Positions 19,833-26,396 of a stretch of DNA of 51,168 bases are shown here, in pieces. Origin of the DNA: Pseudomonadota bacterium. Lineage in GTDB: Bacteria; Pseudomonadota; Alphaproteobacteria; Rickettsiales; UBA1997. Location: NCBI GenBank assembly GCA_018970485.1, contig JAGWWH010000009.1, forward strand, positions 1 through 51,168, read 5' to 3'. A program made the position numbers and the translations under genes. The notes beneath the pieces were generated by a model that searched no databases, was not told the origin of the DNA, and saw nothing but the letters and a program-made list of their open reading frames with translations. Positions within the stretch are counted from its first letter, which is position 1. Every line of letters begins with the position of its first letter.

Positions 19833-19860
19833 TTTTAGGGCAAACTTCGACATCCTAAAA
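19833..19860 (+). other. Hairpin in the rpsD 5' leader
   Basis: TTTTAGG (19833-19839) can pair with CCTAAAA (19854-19860) around a 14-base loop, inside the roughly 100-base untranslated leader of rpsD. Ribosomal protein S4 often represses its own message through leader structure, so this is a candidate control element. Without a T-tract it does not look like a terminator. Confidence 0.35.
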
Positions 19861-19895
19861 GACCAATGGAAGCAATAAAATCAATCATCTAGACA

Positions 19896-20513
19896 ATGAC
19901 TAAACGCGTAAATGCTAAGAAAAAATTTAGCAGAAAACTTGGTGGCAGCCTTTGGGGCCAAGCAAAAGATCCTTACTTAAAACGTAACTACAAACCTGGA
20001 CAGCACGGAGCTGCATCTAAAGGTAGAGTAAGTGACTACGGAACTCAGCTTAAAGCTAAGCAAAGAATGAAGTTCTACTACGGCAACATCTCTGAAAAAC
20101 AATTTTCTAACACTTTCGCTCTTGCCTCTTCTTCAAAAGGCGACGTCAGTGAAAACTTCATAGCTCTATTAGAATCAAGACTTGATGTGGTTATTTACCG
20201 CGCAAATTTCGTTCCAACTGTTTTCGCTGCGAGACAATTCGTAAGTCACAAACACGTTACAGTTAATGGCAAAATCGTGAATATCGCATCTTACAGAGTG
20301 AAAATTGGTGATGTAGTTCAAGTTAGAGAAAAATCTCGTAAACTGGCTCTGGTTATCGATGCACAACAAAAAATGGAGCGCGACATCCCTAGTTATATGA
20401 TGCTAGATAAAGACGCTTTTTCTGCAAAATTAACTGAGAAGCCAACTTTCGCTGAAGTGCCTTATGCGATCGAAATGCAACCACAATTAATCACAGAATT
20501 TTACTCTCGTTAG
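19896..20513 (+). CDS. rpsD: 30S ribosomal protein S4
   Basis: S4 nucleates assembly of the small subunit body. The 205 residues include the N-terminal KRVNAKKKFSRKLGGSLWG, NYKPGQHG, KQRMKFYYGNISEKQF and the S4 RNA-binding domain LESRLDVVIYRANFVPTVFAARQFVSHKHVTVNG (shown here in part: LDVVIYRANFVPT and SHKHVTVNG). The gene stands alone, with its own promoter candidate and a strong terminator, as is usual for rpsD in alphaproteobacteria. Codon use appears typical of a highly expressed gene (few runs of rare codons). Confidence 0.98.
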   Translation: MTKRVNAKKKFSRKLGGSLWGQAKDPYLKRNYKPGQHGAASKGRVSDYGTQLKAKQRMKFYYGNISEKQFSNTFALASSSKGDVSENFIALLESRLDVVIYRANFVPTVFAARQFVSHKHVTVNGKIVNIASYRVKIGDVVQVREKSRKLALVIDAQQKMERDIPSYMMLDKDAFSAKLTEKPTFAEVPYAIEMQPQLITEFYSR

Positions 20514-20539
20514 CCAAGAAGGATAAAAATAAAAAAGAA

Positions 20540-20575
20540 AAGGGCGGAAGTTTTTAAGACTCCCGCCCTTTTTTA
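20540..20575 (+). terminator. Rho-independent terminator of rpsD
   Basis: AAGGGCGG (20540-20547) pairs with CCGCCCTT (20563-20570), with a T-tract running on from the right arm. It lies 27 bp after the rpsD stop. Confidence 0.9.
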
Positions 20576-20590
20576 TGCTTACATTTTATT

Positions 20591-20710
20591 CCTGGATCCC
20601 CGCCTGCGCTAGGATGACACTTTAAGAGTAGAGCTGGATTGCTTCGCATTCGATCACAATGACGGGATGAGTAAGTGACACGTCATCCCCGCGCAGGCGG
20701 GGATCCAGGA
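20591..20710. repeat. Family A palindromic repeat, copy 4, carrying an embedded family D fragment
   Basis: The outer arms are cctggatccccgcctgcg and cgcaggcggggatccagg. The loop is longer than in other copies and includes ctggattgcttcgcattcga (20634-20653) continuing to cacaatgacggg. That stretch resembles the family D element inside the ABC ATPase gene at 25630. It looks like one repeat inserted into another. The 401-bp gap 20514-20914 holds this copy, the rpsD terminator and copy 5. Confidence 0.85.
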
Positions 20711-20837
20711 AGAGTTAAGTTATGCCAAATATTCTGAAGAAGTTCTGAATAGATAAAAAGTCCGATGAATAATGCCGAGATGGCGAGGGAGAGTATTTTG
20801 GAGAAGAGGTTTTGGATGGGTATTTGTTTCTAGATTT

Positions 20838-20909
20838 CCTGGATCCTCGACTGCGCGGGGATGACTAGGGTACATCAGTCGCTTCATCCCCGCGCAGGCG
20901 GGGATCCAG
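20838..20909. repeat. Family A palindromic repeat, copy 5
   Basis: The left arm is cctggatcctcgactgcgcg and the right arm is cgcgcaggcggggatccag, with about 30 bp between them. It ends 5 bp before the rsmA stop codon. The 127 bp between copies 4 and 5 encode a hydrophobic minus-strand frame without a start codon (see findings). Confidence 0.88.
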
Positions 20910-20914
20910 AAATT

Positions 20915-21715
20915 TTATATTTTCTGCGCTAATCTACAAAACTGCTCGATCGTCAAATTCTCTGGCCGCAGATCTGGCTTTATTCCAACTTCTCTCAAAT
21001 CTTCTTCAGGATTTTTAAAAATAGATTTCAAAGACGACTTCAACATTTTTCGGCGCTGATTAAATGCGGCCGCAACAACTTTTTCCAGTTTAGAAAATTC
21101 AACATCGTCTAGCGGCTTTTCGCGCGGAATAATTTCAACAATCGCTGACGTAACTTTTGGTGGCGGTGTAAAAACTTTTGACCCTACTTCAAAAACCATT
21201 CGCGTCTTACACAAAAAATTCACCATCACCGCAAGTCTGCCGTAATGATTCTCGTTTGGCTTGGCAACGATTCTCTGCACCACTTCTTTTTGTAGCATCA
21301 AATGAAGCGATTCAATCCGTGATGTGTTTTTCAACCACTTAAAAAGTAGGGTTGTGCCGATATTGTAAGGAAGGTTAGCGATTATTTTTGAGGGAAAATT
21401 TGGTAACTGGAAAGTCAGTGCGTCGCCGTTAACAATCTCAATTCGATCACCATAAAATTCTTGGAATTCTTTCAGCAACTCGAGGCATCTCTCATCTTTT
21501 TCAACGACGATTAATTTCTTCACACCCGCATCCAGAATTGAACGCGTCAAGCTTCCTGGGCCGGGACCGATTTCAATTACAGTAGCGCCAGATAAATCCC
21601 CCGCAGCACGAGCAATTTTATCAGTAAAATTTTTATCTAGGATGAAGTTCTGGCCGAGGGATTTCTTAGCGTTGAGGTCGTATTTTTTGATGAGATCAGA
21701 TGTGGAGGGAAGCAT
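20915..21715 (-). CDS. rsmA: 16S rRNA dimethyladenosine transferase RsmA (KsgA)
   Basis: RsmA dimethylates two adjacent adenosines near the 3' end of 16S rRNA. KKSLGQNFILDKN near the start and VIEIGPGPGSLTRSIL (SAM binding) are standard; ANLPYNIGTTLLFKWL is the catalytic NLPY motif. The C-terminal domain has VFTPPPKVTSAIVEI and AAFNQRRKMLKSSLK. I put the start at 21715, where the homologous frame begins (MLPSTSDLIKKYDL). The longer frame to 21772 takes its extra 19 codons from a family E repeat. The length is then 266 residues. Confidence 0.95.
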   Translation of the reverse strand: MLPSTSDLIKKYDLNAKKSLGQNFILDKNFTDKIARAAGDLSGATVIEIGPGPGSLTRSILDAGVKKLIVVEKDERCLELLKEFQEFYGDRIEIVNGDALTFQLPNFPSKIIANLPYNIGTTLLFKWLKNTSRIESLHLMLQKEVVQRIVAKPNENHYGRLAVMVNFLCKTRMVFEVGSKVFTPPPKVTSAIVEIIPREKPLDDVEFSKLEKVVAAAFNQRRKMLKSSLKSIFKNPEEDLREVGIKPDLRPENLTIEQFCRLAQKI

Positions 21716-21781
21716 GTGGTGTATTGCGCATCGCACTTGGTGCATCGTTACAAAGCACGACGCACCAAGCACTAAGCACGA
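21716..21781. repeat. Family E imperfect palindromic repeat, copy 1
   Basis: Repeated gcac-rich units read gcacttggtgcatcgt on the left and gcacgacgcaccaagcacta on the right. The element fills the gap between ald and rsmA and touches the rsmA start codon. A second copy fills the gap between the aldolase gene and the ABC ATPase gene at 24587, again touching an ATG. Confidence 0.75.
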
Positions 21782-21785
21782 AAAA

Positions 21786-22898
21786 CTAAACTAATTTTTC
21801 AGCTTCAAAGAACTTGTGTCCAAGAGCGTCAGCAACTGCTTTGTAAGTTACTTTACCGTCAATCACGTTAAGACCAGCAAGCAAATGCTTGTCTTCGCGA
21901 AGAGCTTTTTCGTAGCCTTTTCCAGCAATCGCTAAAGAGAAAGGAAGGGTAGAGTTTTCAAGAGCTTGGGTTGAAGTTCTTGCAACCGCACCCGGCATGT
22001 TAGTCACGCAATAATGCACAACTCCGTCGGTAACGTAAGTTGGATTAGAGTGTGAAGTTGGCTTGGAAGTTTCAAAGCAGCCACCTTGATCGATTGAAAT
22101 ATCGACCATCACTGAACCCTTCTTCATTTTTTTAACCATTTTTGCGGTGATTAATTTTGGAGCAGCAGCCCCAGGAACTAGAACTGCACCAACCACAACA
22201 TCAGAGTCGATAACGTTCTTTTCGATATTGTCGCTTGAGGCGTAGAGAACATTTGCACTGTTTCCGAAAATGTCGCACAGGTAACGAATACGTGGGAGTG
22301 ATTTATCTAAAATCACAACTTCAGCGCCCATTCCAATCGCAACTTTCGCTGCGTTAGTTCCAGAAACACCTCCACCAAGAATTGTAACTTTACCACGAGC
22401 AACTCCTGGAACTCCGCCCAGAAGAATACCGCGTCCACCGTTAGCTTTTTGTAAAGCAATCGCACCAGCTTGAATAGAGAGCTTTCCAGCGACTTCAGAC
22501 ATTGGAGCAAGAAGCGGAAGTGAGCGATCAGCTGCAGTTACAGTTTCAAAAGCAATCGCCACACAACCTGATTTCATCAACATTTTAGTAAGATGAGGTT
22601 CAGCAGCTAAGTGCAAATAAGAGAAGATGATTTGACCTTTGCGGATCATGTCACATTCAACTTTTTGCGGCTCTTTAACTTTCAAAATCATTTCGGCTTT
22701 GCCGTAAACATCTTTTGCAGTGGCAACGATTTTAGCACCTGCCGCGACATATTGATCGTCAGAAAAATCAATCGAAGCACCTGCGCCTTTTTGAACTAAA
22801 ACTTGATGACCAGCACCAACTAATTCGCGCACACCAGCCGGTGTTGCACCAACGCGATATTCGTGATCTTTAATTTCTTTAGGGATTCCGATTAACAT
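21786..22898 (-). CDS. ald: Alanine dehydrogenase
   Basis: Ald interconverts L-alanine and pyruvate with NAD(H). The N-terminal domain has MLIGIPKEIKDHEYRVG and a conserved KVKEPQ. The Rossmann core shows KVTILGGGVSGTNAAKVAIGMG. The catalytic His region is FSYLHLAAEP, and the end has VTYKAVADALGH. The length of 370 residues is standard. It starts 2 bp after the rsmG stop and precedes rsmA on the same strand, an unusual mix of metabolic and rRNA-modifying genes. Confidence 0.95.
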   Translation of the reverse strand: MLIGIPKEIKDHEYRVGATPAGVRELVGAGHQVLVQKGAGASIDFSDDQYVAAGAKIVATAKDVYGKAEMILKVKEPQKVECDMIRKGQIIFSYLHLAAEPHLTKMLMKSGCVAIAFETVTAADRSLPLLAPMSEVAGKLSIQAGAIALQKANGGRGILLGGVPGVARGKVTILGGGVSGTNAAKVAIGMGAEVVILDKSLPRIRYLCDIFGNSANVLYASSDNIEKNVIDSDVVVGAVLVPGAAAPKLITAKMVKKMKKGSVMVDISIDQGGCFETSKPTSHSNPTYVTDGVVHYCVTNMPGAVARTSTQALENSTLPFSLAIAGKGYEKALREDKHLLAGLNVIDGKVTYKAVADALGHKFFEAEKLV

Positions 22899-22900
22899 TA

Positions 22901-23536
22901 TTACTCCTTTGTTTTGTTGATATTGAAGACTTTGATTACATTACTCTCAGTTGAGGTAAGGCTTGGTTGAAGCTCGTATTCAAACTGAAAATTTTTTTTG
23001 GCATCGACGATTTCTAGCGGCAAATTTTTTCCTTTTAAAAATAAGCAATATCCATCTTTTTTAAGAAACTTTCCTGAGTGTTCGAGCAAGCCTGAAAGCG
23101 GTGCGAGTGCACGAGATACGATACAATCAAACTCAATAATCGCCATCTCTTCAAGTTTAGATTGATGAACAAAAACGCGGTTTTGGGAAAATGATTTTGC
23201 CTTACGTAAAAAATCCGCCTTACGAAAAGATTTCTCGATTAAATGAATCTCGCGCAAGCCAAGTATTGATAAAACCAATCCCGGAAATCCAGCGCCAGAG
23301 CCGAGATCGGCGAATTTAGAATTTTTATTTGGAATAAAACGCATCAACTGGGCCGAGTCTAAAATGTGACGCTCCCAAATATCGAGGATGGTTGATTTGC
23401 CGATGAAGTTAAAGTTCTGATTCTCTTGAAGAATCGATAAAACGTAATCCTCGAGACTCTTTTCTTGAGAGGAACTTAAATCACAAAATTTTCTAACTTC
23501 GTTGAGGGCGGAATTCTTTTTTTGTTCGATCTGCAT
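22901..23536 (-). CDS. rsmG: 16S rRNA (guanine527-N7) methyltransferase RsmG
   Basis: RsmG (GidB) methylates G527 of 16S rRNA. FADLGSGAGFPGLVLSILG is the SAM-binding motif. EDYVLSILQENQNFNFIGKST matches the LLLxxNxxxNLT region, and DCIVSRALAPLSGLLEH is the conserved VxxRAxAPL. I chose ATG 23536, giving 211 residues that begin MQIEQKKNSALN. The longer frame to 23629 runs through the region of a promoter candidate for the divergent aldolase. The usual mnmG and parA neighbours are not present. Confidence 0.93.
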   Translation of the reverse strand: MQIEQKKNSALNEVRKFCDLSSSQEKSLEDYVLSILQENQNFNFIGKSTILDIWERHILDSAQLMRFIPNKNSKFADLGSGAGFPGLVLSILGLREIHLIEKSFRKADFLRKAKSFSQNRVFVHQSKLEEMAIIEFDCIVSRALAPLSGLLEHSGKFLKKDGYCLFLKGKNLPLEIVDAKKNFQFEYELQPSLTSTESNVIKVFNINKTKE

Positions 23537-23582
23537 TGGCAAAAAAATTAGGGGCGGCGCCTTGTAAAAATGGTTCACAAAC

Positions 23583-23610
23583 TTGCAAATAAAACTTCGG
23601 TTCCTATCCC
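23583..23610 (+). promoter_or_regulatory. Predicted promoter of the aldolase gene
   Basis: TTGCAA (23583-23588), a 16-bp spacer and TATCCC (23605-23610) lie about 40 bp upstream of the aldolase ATG. The spacer ends TCGGTTCC, matching the rpsD promoter candidate. The -10 is poor by the sigma70 consensus, so the call leans on the similarity between the two sites. Confidence 0.4.
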
Positions 23611-23650
23611 GACGCACCTCGCTTCCCAAACATGATTTCTAAAAAAATTT

Positions 23651-24580
23651 ATGAAAATTTCTTCTAAAGTTACCAAGATTTTGTCGTGCTACGAATCAGA
23701 TAATCCAGGAACAAAATCTAACATCGCTCGCATCTTGATGCATGGTAAACTTGGCGGCACTGGGAAGATGGTGATTTTGCCAGTTGATCAAGGTTTTGAA
23801 CACGGTCCGGATAGAAGTTTTGCGGTCAATCCAGCTGCTTACGATCCACATTACCACTTCCAACTAGCGATTGATGCCGGATTAAACGCCTACGCCGCAC
23901 CCCTTGGTATGCTTGAAGCTGGCGCCGATACTTTTGTTGGTCAGATTCCAACGATTTTAAAAGTTAACTCTTCGAACTCTCTTCATAACGGCGGAACCGC
24001 TCCCCATCAAGCCACGACAGCTTCGGTAAAAGATGCTTTGCGCTTAGGTTGCGCTGCGATTGGATTTACGATTTATCCAGCTTCTGACGCAGCTTTCGAC
24101 ATGTTCGAAGAAATTCGCGAAATGTCCGAAGAGGCCAAATCTTACGGCATTGCTACTGTGATTTGGTCTTACCCACGTGGTGGAGATCTTTCTAAAATCG
24201 GTGAAACTGCGATGGATATTTGTGCTTACGCAACTCACATCGCAGCACTGCTTGGCGCTCATATTATCAAAGTAAAACCTCCGACCCAAGCCCTAGAAAA
24301 TCTTGAGGCGATCAAGGTTTATGAAAAAGTAAGGATCCCTATTTCAACTCTTGAAGAGCGCATCAGACACATCGTTAAAACAGCTTTTGATGGACGTCGC
24401 ATCGTTGTCTTTTCTGGCGGAAACGCAAAAGGCGAAGATGAAATCTACAACGAAATTCGTCAAATCTACAAAGGTGGCGCAAATGGCTCTATCATTGGTC
24501 GTAACACCTTCCAACGCCCAAGAGAAGAAGCGTTGAAAATGCTCGAAAATATCATCCAAATCTATCTCGGAAAATTCTAA
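23651..24580 (+). CDS. fbaB: Class I fructose-bisphosphate aldolase, FbaB/DhnA type
   Basis: This Schiff-base aldolase splits fructose 1,6-bisphosphate in glycolysis and gluconeogenesis. VILPVDQGFEHGP (about 40-52), FTIYPAS, VIWSYPRGG and GAHIIKVKPPT (with the Schiff-base Lys) follow the archaeal/bacterial DhnA pattern, and VVFSGGNAKGEDE with GSIIGRNTFQRP form the phosphate site. The 309 residues are slightly longer than the archaeal form. It is transcribed alone from the gap divergent to rsmG. Confidence 0.9.
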   Translation: MKISSKVTKILSCYESDNPGTKSNIARILMHGKLGGTGKMVILPVDQGFEHGPDRSFAVNPAAYDPHYHFQLAIDAGLNAYAAPLGMLEAGADTFVGQIPTILKVNSSNSLHNGGTAPHQATTASVKDALRLGCAAIGFTIYPASDAAFDMFEEIREMSEEAKSYGIATVIWSYPRGGDLSKIGETAMDICAYATHIAALLGAHIIKVKPPTQALENLEAIKVYEKVRIPISTLEERIRHIVKTAFDGRRIVVFSGGNAKGEDEIYNEIRQIYKGGANGSIIGRNTFQRPREEALKMLENIIQIYLGKF

Positions 24581-24586
24581 ATAGTG

Positions 24587-24659
24587 CATCGTGCTTAGTG
24601 CGTCGTGCCTCGTAAATCCAACGTTACGAAGTACCAAGCACGAAGCACCAAGCACGAAC
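24587..24659. repeat. Family E imperfect palindromic repeat, copy 2
   Basis: gtgcttagtgcgtcgtgc at the left is answered by gcacgaagcaccaagcacg at the right. The centre aacgttacga matches the loop of copy 1 in inverted form. The element ends directly at the ABC ATPase start codon, leaving no recognisable ribosome-binding site. Confidence 0.78.
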
Positions 24660-26240
24660 ATGCCCCTCCTCTCCCTCAAAAATCTCTCCATCTCCTTCTC
24701 GAACAACCAAGTTGTTCAGGATATTTCTTTCGATCTTTCTGCTCAAAAAATCACTGCTTTAGTTGGAAAAAGTGGTTCAGGTAAATCTCTTACAGCTCTA
24801 GCTATTATTGGCCTCGTGCGCAAAGCAAAAATTTCCGGCGAGATTATTTTTGATGGAAAAAATCTGCTCGCATTAGACGAAAAAGAGCTCTGCAAAATTC
24901 GCGGCAAAGAAATCGGAATGGTGTTTCAAGATCCAAATACTTCGCTGAATCCTTTGCATAAAATCGGCAAACAAATCGCTGAAGCGATCACGATTCATCA
25001 GCCAAAAATTTCGAAAAAAGATTTAAAAAATCGCGTCGATGAACTGCTGAAGATGGTTGAGCTGGAATCTCTCAGCGCAAGACTCGACAACTATCCTCAC
25101 CAACTTTCTGGCGGACAAAAACAGCGCGTGATGCTGGCGATTGCGCTGGCGAATAATCCAAAAATCCTGATCGCCGACGAGCCAACAACTGCGCTCGATG
25201 TGAAGATTCAAAACGAAATCCTCGATCTGATTTTGCGCCTAAAAAACGAGCTCCAACTTTGCGTTTTATTCATCACCCACAATCAACGCGCGGTGGCAAA
25301 GATCGCGGATGAGGTGATCGAAATAAAAGAAGGTAAACTTGTTGAACAAAGTCGAGAAAACCCGCCGGCTGAGCGAAGTCGAAACCAAGGGAAGATTCCT
25401 GCCACTGAACTTGGTTTCGACTCCCCTCAACCGGCGGCTTATAGGCTTGAGGTAAAAAATCTCTCAGTCGCGATAAAAAAATCCCGACTCCTTTCTGATT
25501 TAAGTTTCTCTCTCAACTCCGGCGAAAATCTCGGCATCATCGGCGAAAGCGGATCGGGAAAATCAACATTGGCTCTCGCCTTGTCTGGCCTGATTGCATA
25601 TTCTGGAGAAATAAATTTTTTCACTAATTCGTCATCGCGAGACTTGCAGAGCAGGTCGTGGCGATCCAGCACATCAAGTGGATTGACGCGCTTCGCTCGC
25701 AATGACGAAGTAAAAAATCTGCGTCGCGAAGTGCAGATCGTTTTCCAAGATCCCTTCTCCAGCCTTAATCCGCGCATGATGGTGAAAGATATCATCGAAG
25801 AAGGATTGGTGATTCATAAAACCAAAAACCCGTCGGTTGAGCAAAGTCGAAACCTCTCGAGTTCAGCTTCTTTGTTTAAGCGGCAGGAACCAATCCGCGA
25901 TTTCGACTCGGCTCAACCAAAGGTTTCGATGATGATGAAAAAACTTCATCTCCCTCTCGATCTCCAAAATCGCTACCCGCACGAGCTCTCCGGCGGACAA
26001 CGTCAACGCGTCGCCATCGCTCGCGCTTTGATTTTAAATCCCAGGATTCTGATTCTCGACGAACCGACTTCCGCCCTTGATACAACTACTCAAAACGAGA
26101 TCATCAATCTTCTCTTAGAAATCCAACAAACTCGCGAGATCTCTTACATTCTGATTTCGCACGACCTCGATGTTGTCGCACAAATCGCTGATCAGACATT
26201 AACTTTAAAGAATGGGACAATCTCATCGCAAAAGTTGTAA
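24660..26240 (+). CDS. Oligopeptide-type ABC transporter ATPase with two nucleotide-binding domains (YejF/DppDF-like)
   Basis: Two ATPase domains of the peptide-importer class are fused. NBD1 has Walker A GKSGSGKS (36-43), Q-loop FQDPNTSLNPL, signature LSGGQKQRVMLAIAL and Walker B ILIADEPTTALD. NBD2 has GESGSGKSTLALAL, FQDPFSSLNPR, LSGGQRQRVAIARAL and ILILDEPTSALD, with switch His in LISHD. Three palindromic repeats are inserted in frame: in the linker, between Walker A and Q-loop of NBD2, and between its Q-loop and signature. All catalytic motifs survive. The 526-residue product therefore carries about 80 repeat-derived residues. Start 24660 is chosen because the longer frame begins in repeat family E. 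No permease or binding-protein gene is adjacent. Confidence 0.88.
   Translation: MPLLSLKNLSISFSNNQVVQDISFDLSAQKITALVGKSGSGKSLTALAIIGLVRKAKISGEIIFDGKNLLALDEKELCKIRGKEIGMVFQDPNTSLNPLHKIGKQIAEAITIHQPKISKKDLKNRVDELLKMVELESLSARLDNYPHQLSGGQKQRVMLAIALANNPKILIADEPTTALDVKIQNEILDLILRLKNELQLCVLFITHNQRAVAKIADEVIEIKEGKLVEQSRENPPAERSRNQGKIPATELGFDSPQPAAYRLEVKNLSVAIKKSRLLSDLSFSLNSGENLGIIGESGSGKSTLALALSGLIAYSGEINFFTNSSSRDLQSRSWRSSTSSGLTRFARNDEVKNLRREVQIVFQDPFSSLNPRMMVKDIIEEGLVIHKTKNPSVEQSRNLSSSASLFKRQEPIRDFDSAQPKVSMMMKKLHLPLDLQNRYPHELSGGQRQRVAIARALILNPRILILDEPTSALDTTTQNEIINLLLEIQQTREISYILISHDLDVVAQIADQTLTLKNGTISSQKL
25361..25439. repeat. Family C palindromic repeat inside the ABC ATPase gene, copy 1
   Basis: The left arm is ccgccggctgagcgaagtcg continuing aaaccaagg; the right arm is its inverted match, cttggtttcgactcccctca followed by accggcgg. 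It lies in frame in the linker between the two ATPase domains and encodes NPPAERSRNQ and GFDSPQPAA. A partial left arm (gttgaacaaagtcga, 25341-25355) precedes it in the same frame. Confidence 0.88.
25630..25709. repeat. Family D palindromic repeat inside the ABC ATPase gene
   Basis: The left arm begins cgtcatcgcgagacttgcag. The right arm gattgacgcgcttcgctcgc continues aatgacg and is its imperfect inverted partner. It encodes SRDLQSRSWRSSTSSGLTRF in frame between Walker A and the Q-loop of NBD2. Sequences of this kind (cgtcattgcgag plus gcgaagc) are common intergenic repeats in many bacteria. Confidence 0.85.
25830..25922. repeat. Family C palindromic repeat inside the ABC ATPase gene, copy 2
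   Basis: The left arm is cgtcggttgagcaaagtcga plus aacc; the right arm is gatttcgactcggctcaacc. It has the same orientation and reading frame as copy 1, encoding NPSVEQSRN and DFDSAQP, and sits between the NBD2 Q-loop and signature motif. The loop sequence differs from copy 1. Confidence 0.87.
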
Positions 26241-26396
26241 AAGATTTTTCTCGAACCTAGACCCAAGCGGGTTCAATCCCACCCAGATATAAGCCGCCGC
26301 GGCTTACATTTTTCTTATTTGAGGAAGAAAAAAAGCAACCAAACCTACTACAGCCGTCCAAAAACCAGTGACCGCAAAAAAGAATAATCAAAAAAT

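Noticed and set aside
26213-26285. gggttcaatccc near 26270 looks like a tRNA T-loop
   Set aside because: No acceptor, D or anticodon stems could be matched around it, and the needed 5' half would lie inside the ABC ATPase coding sequence.
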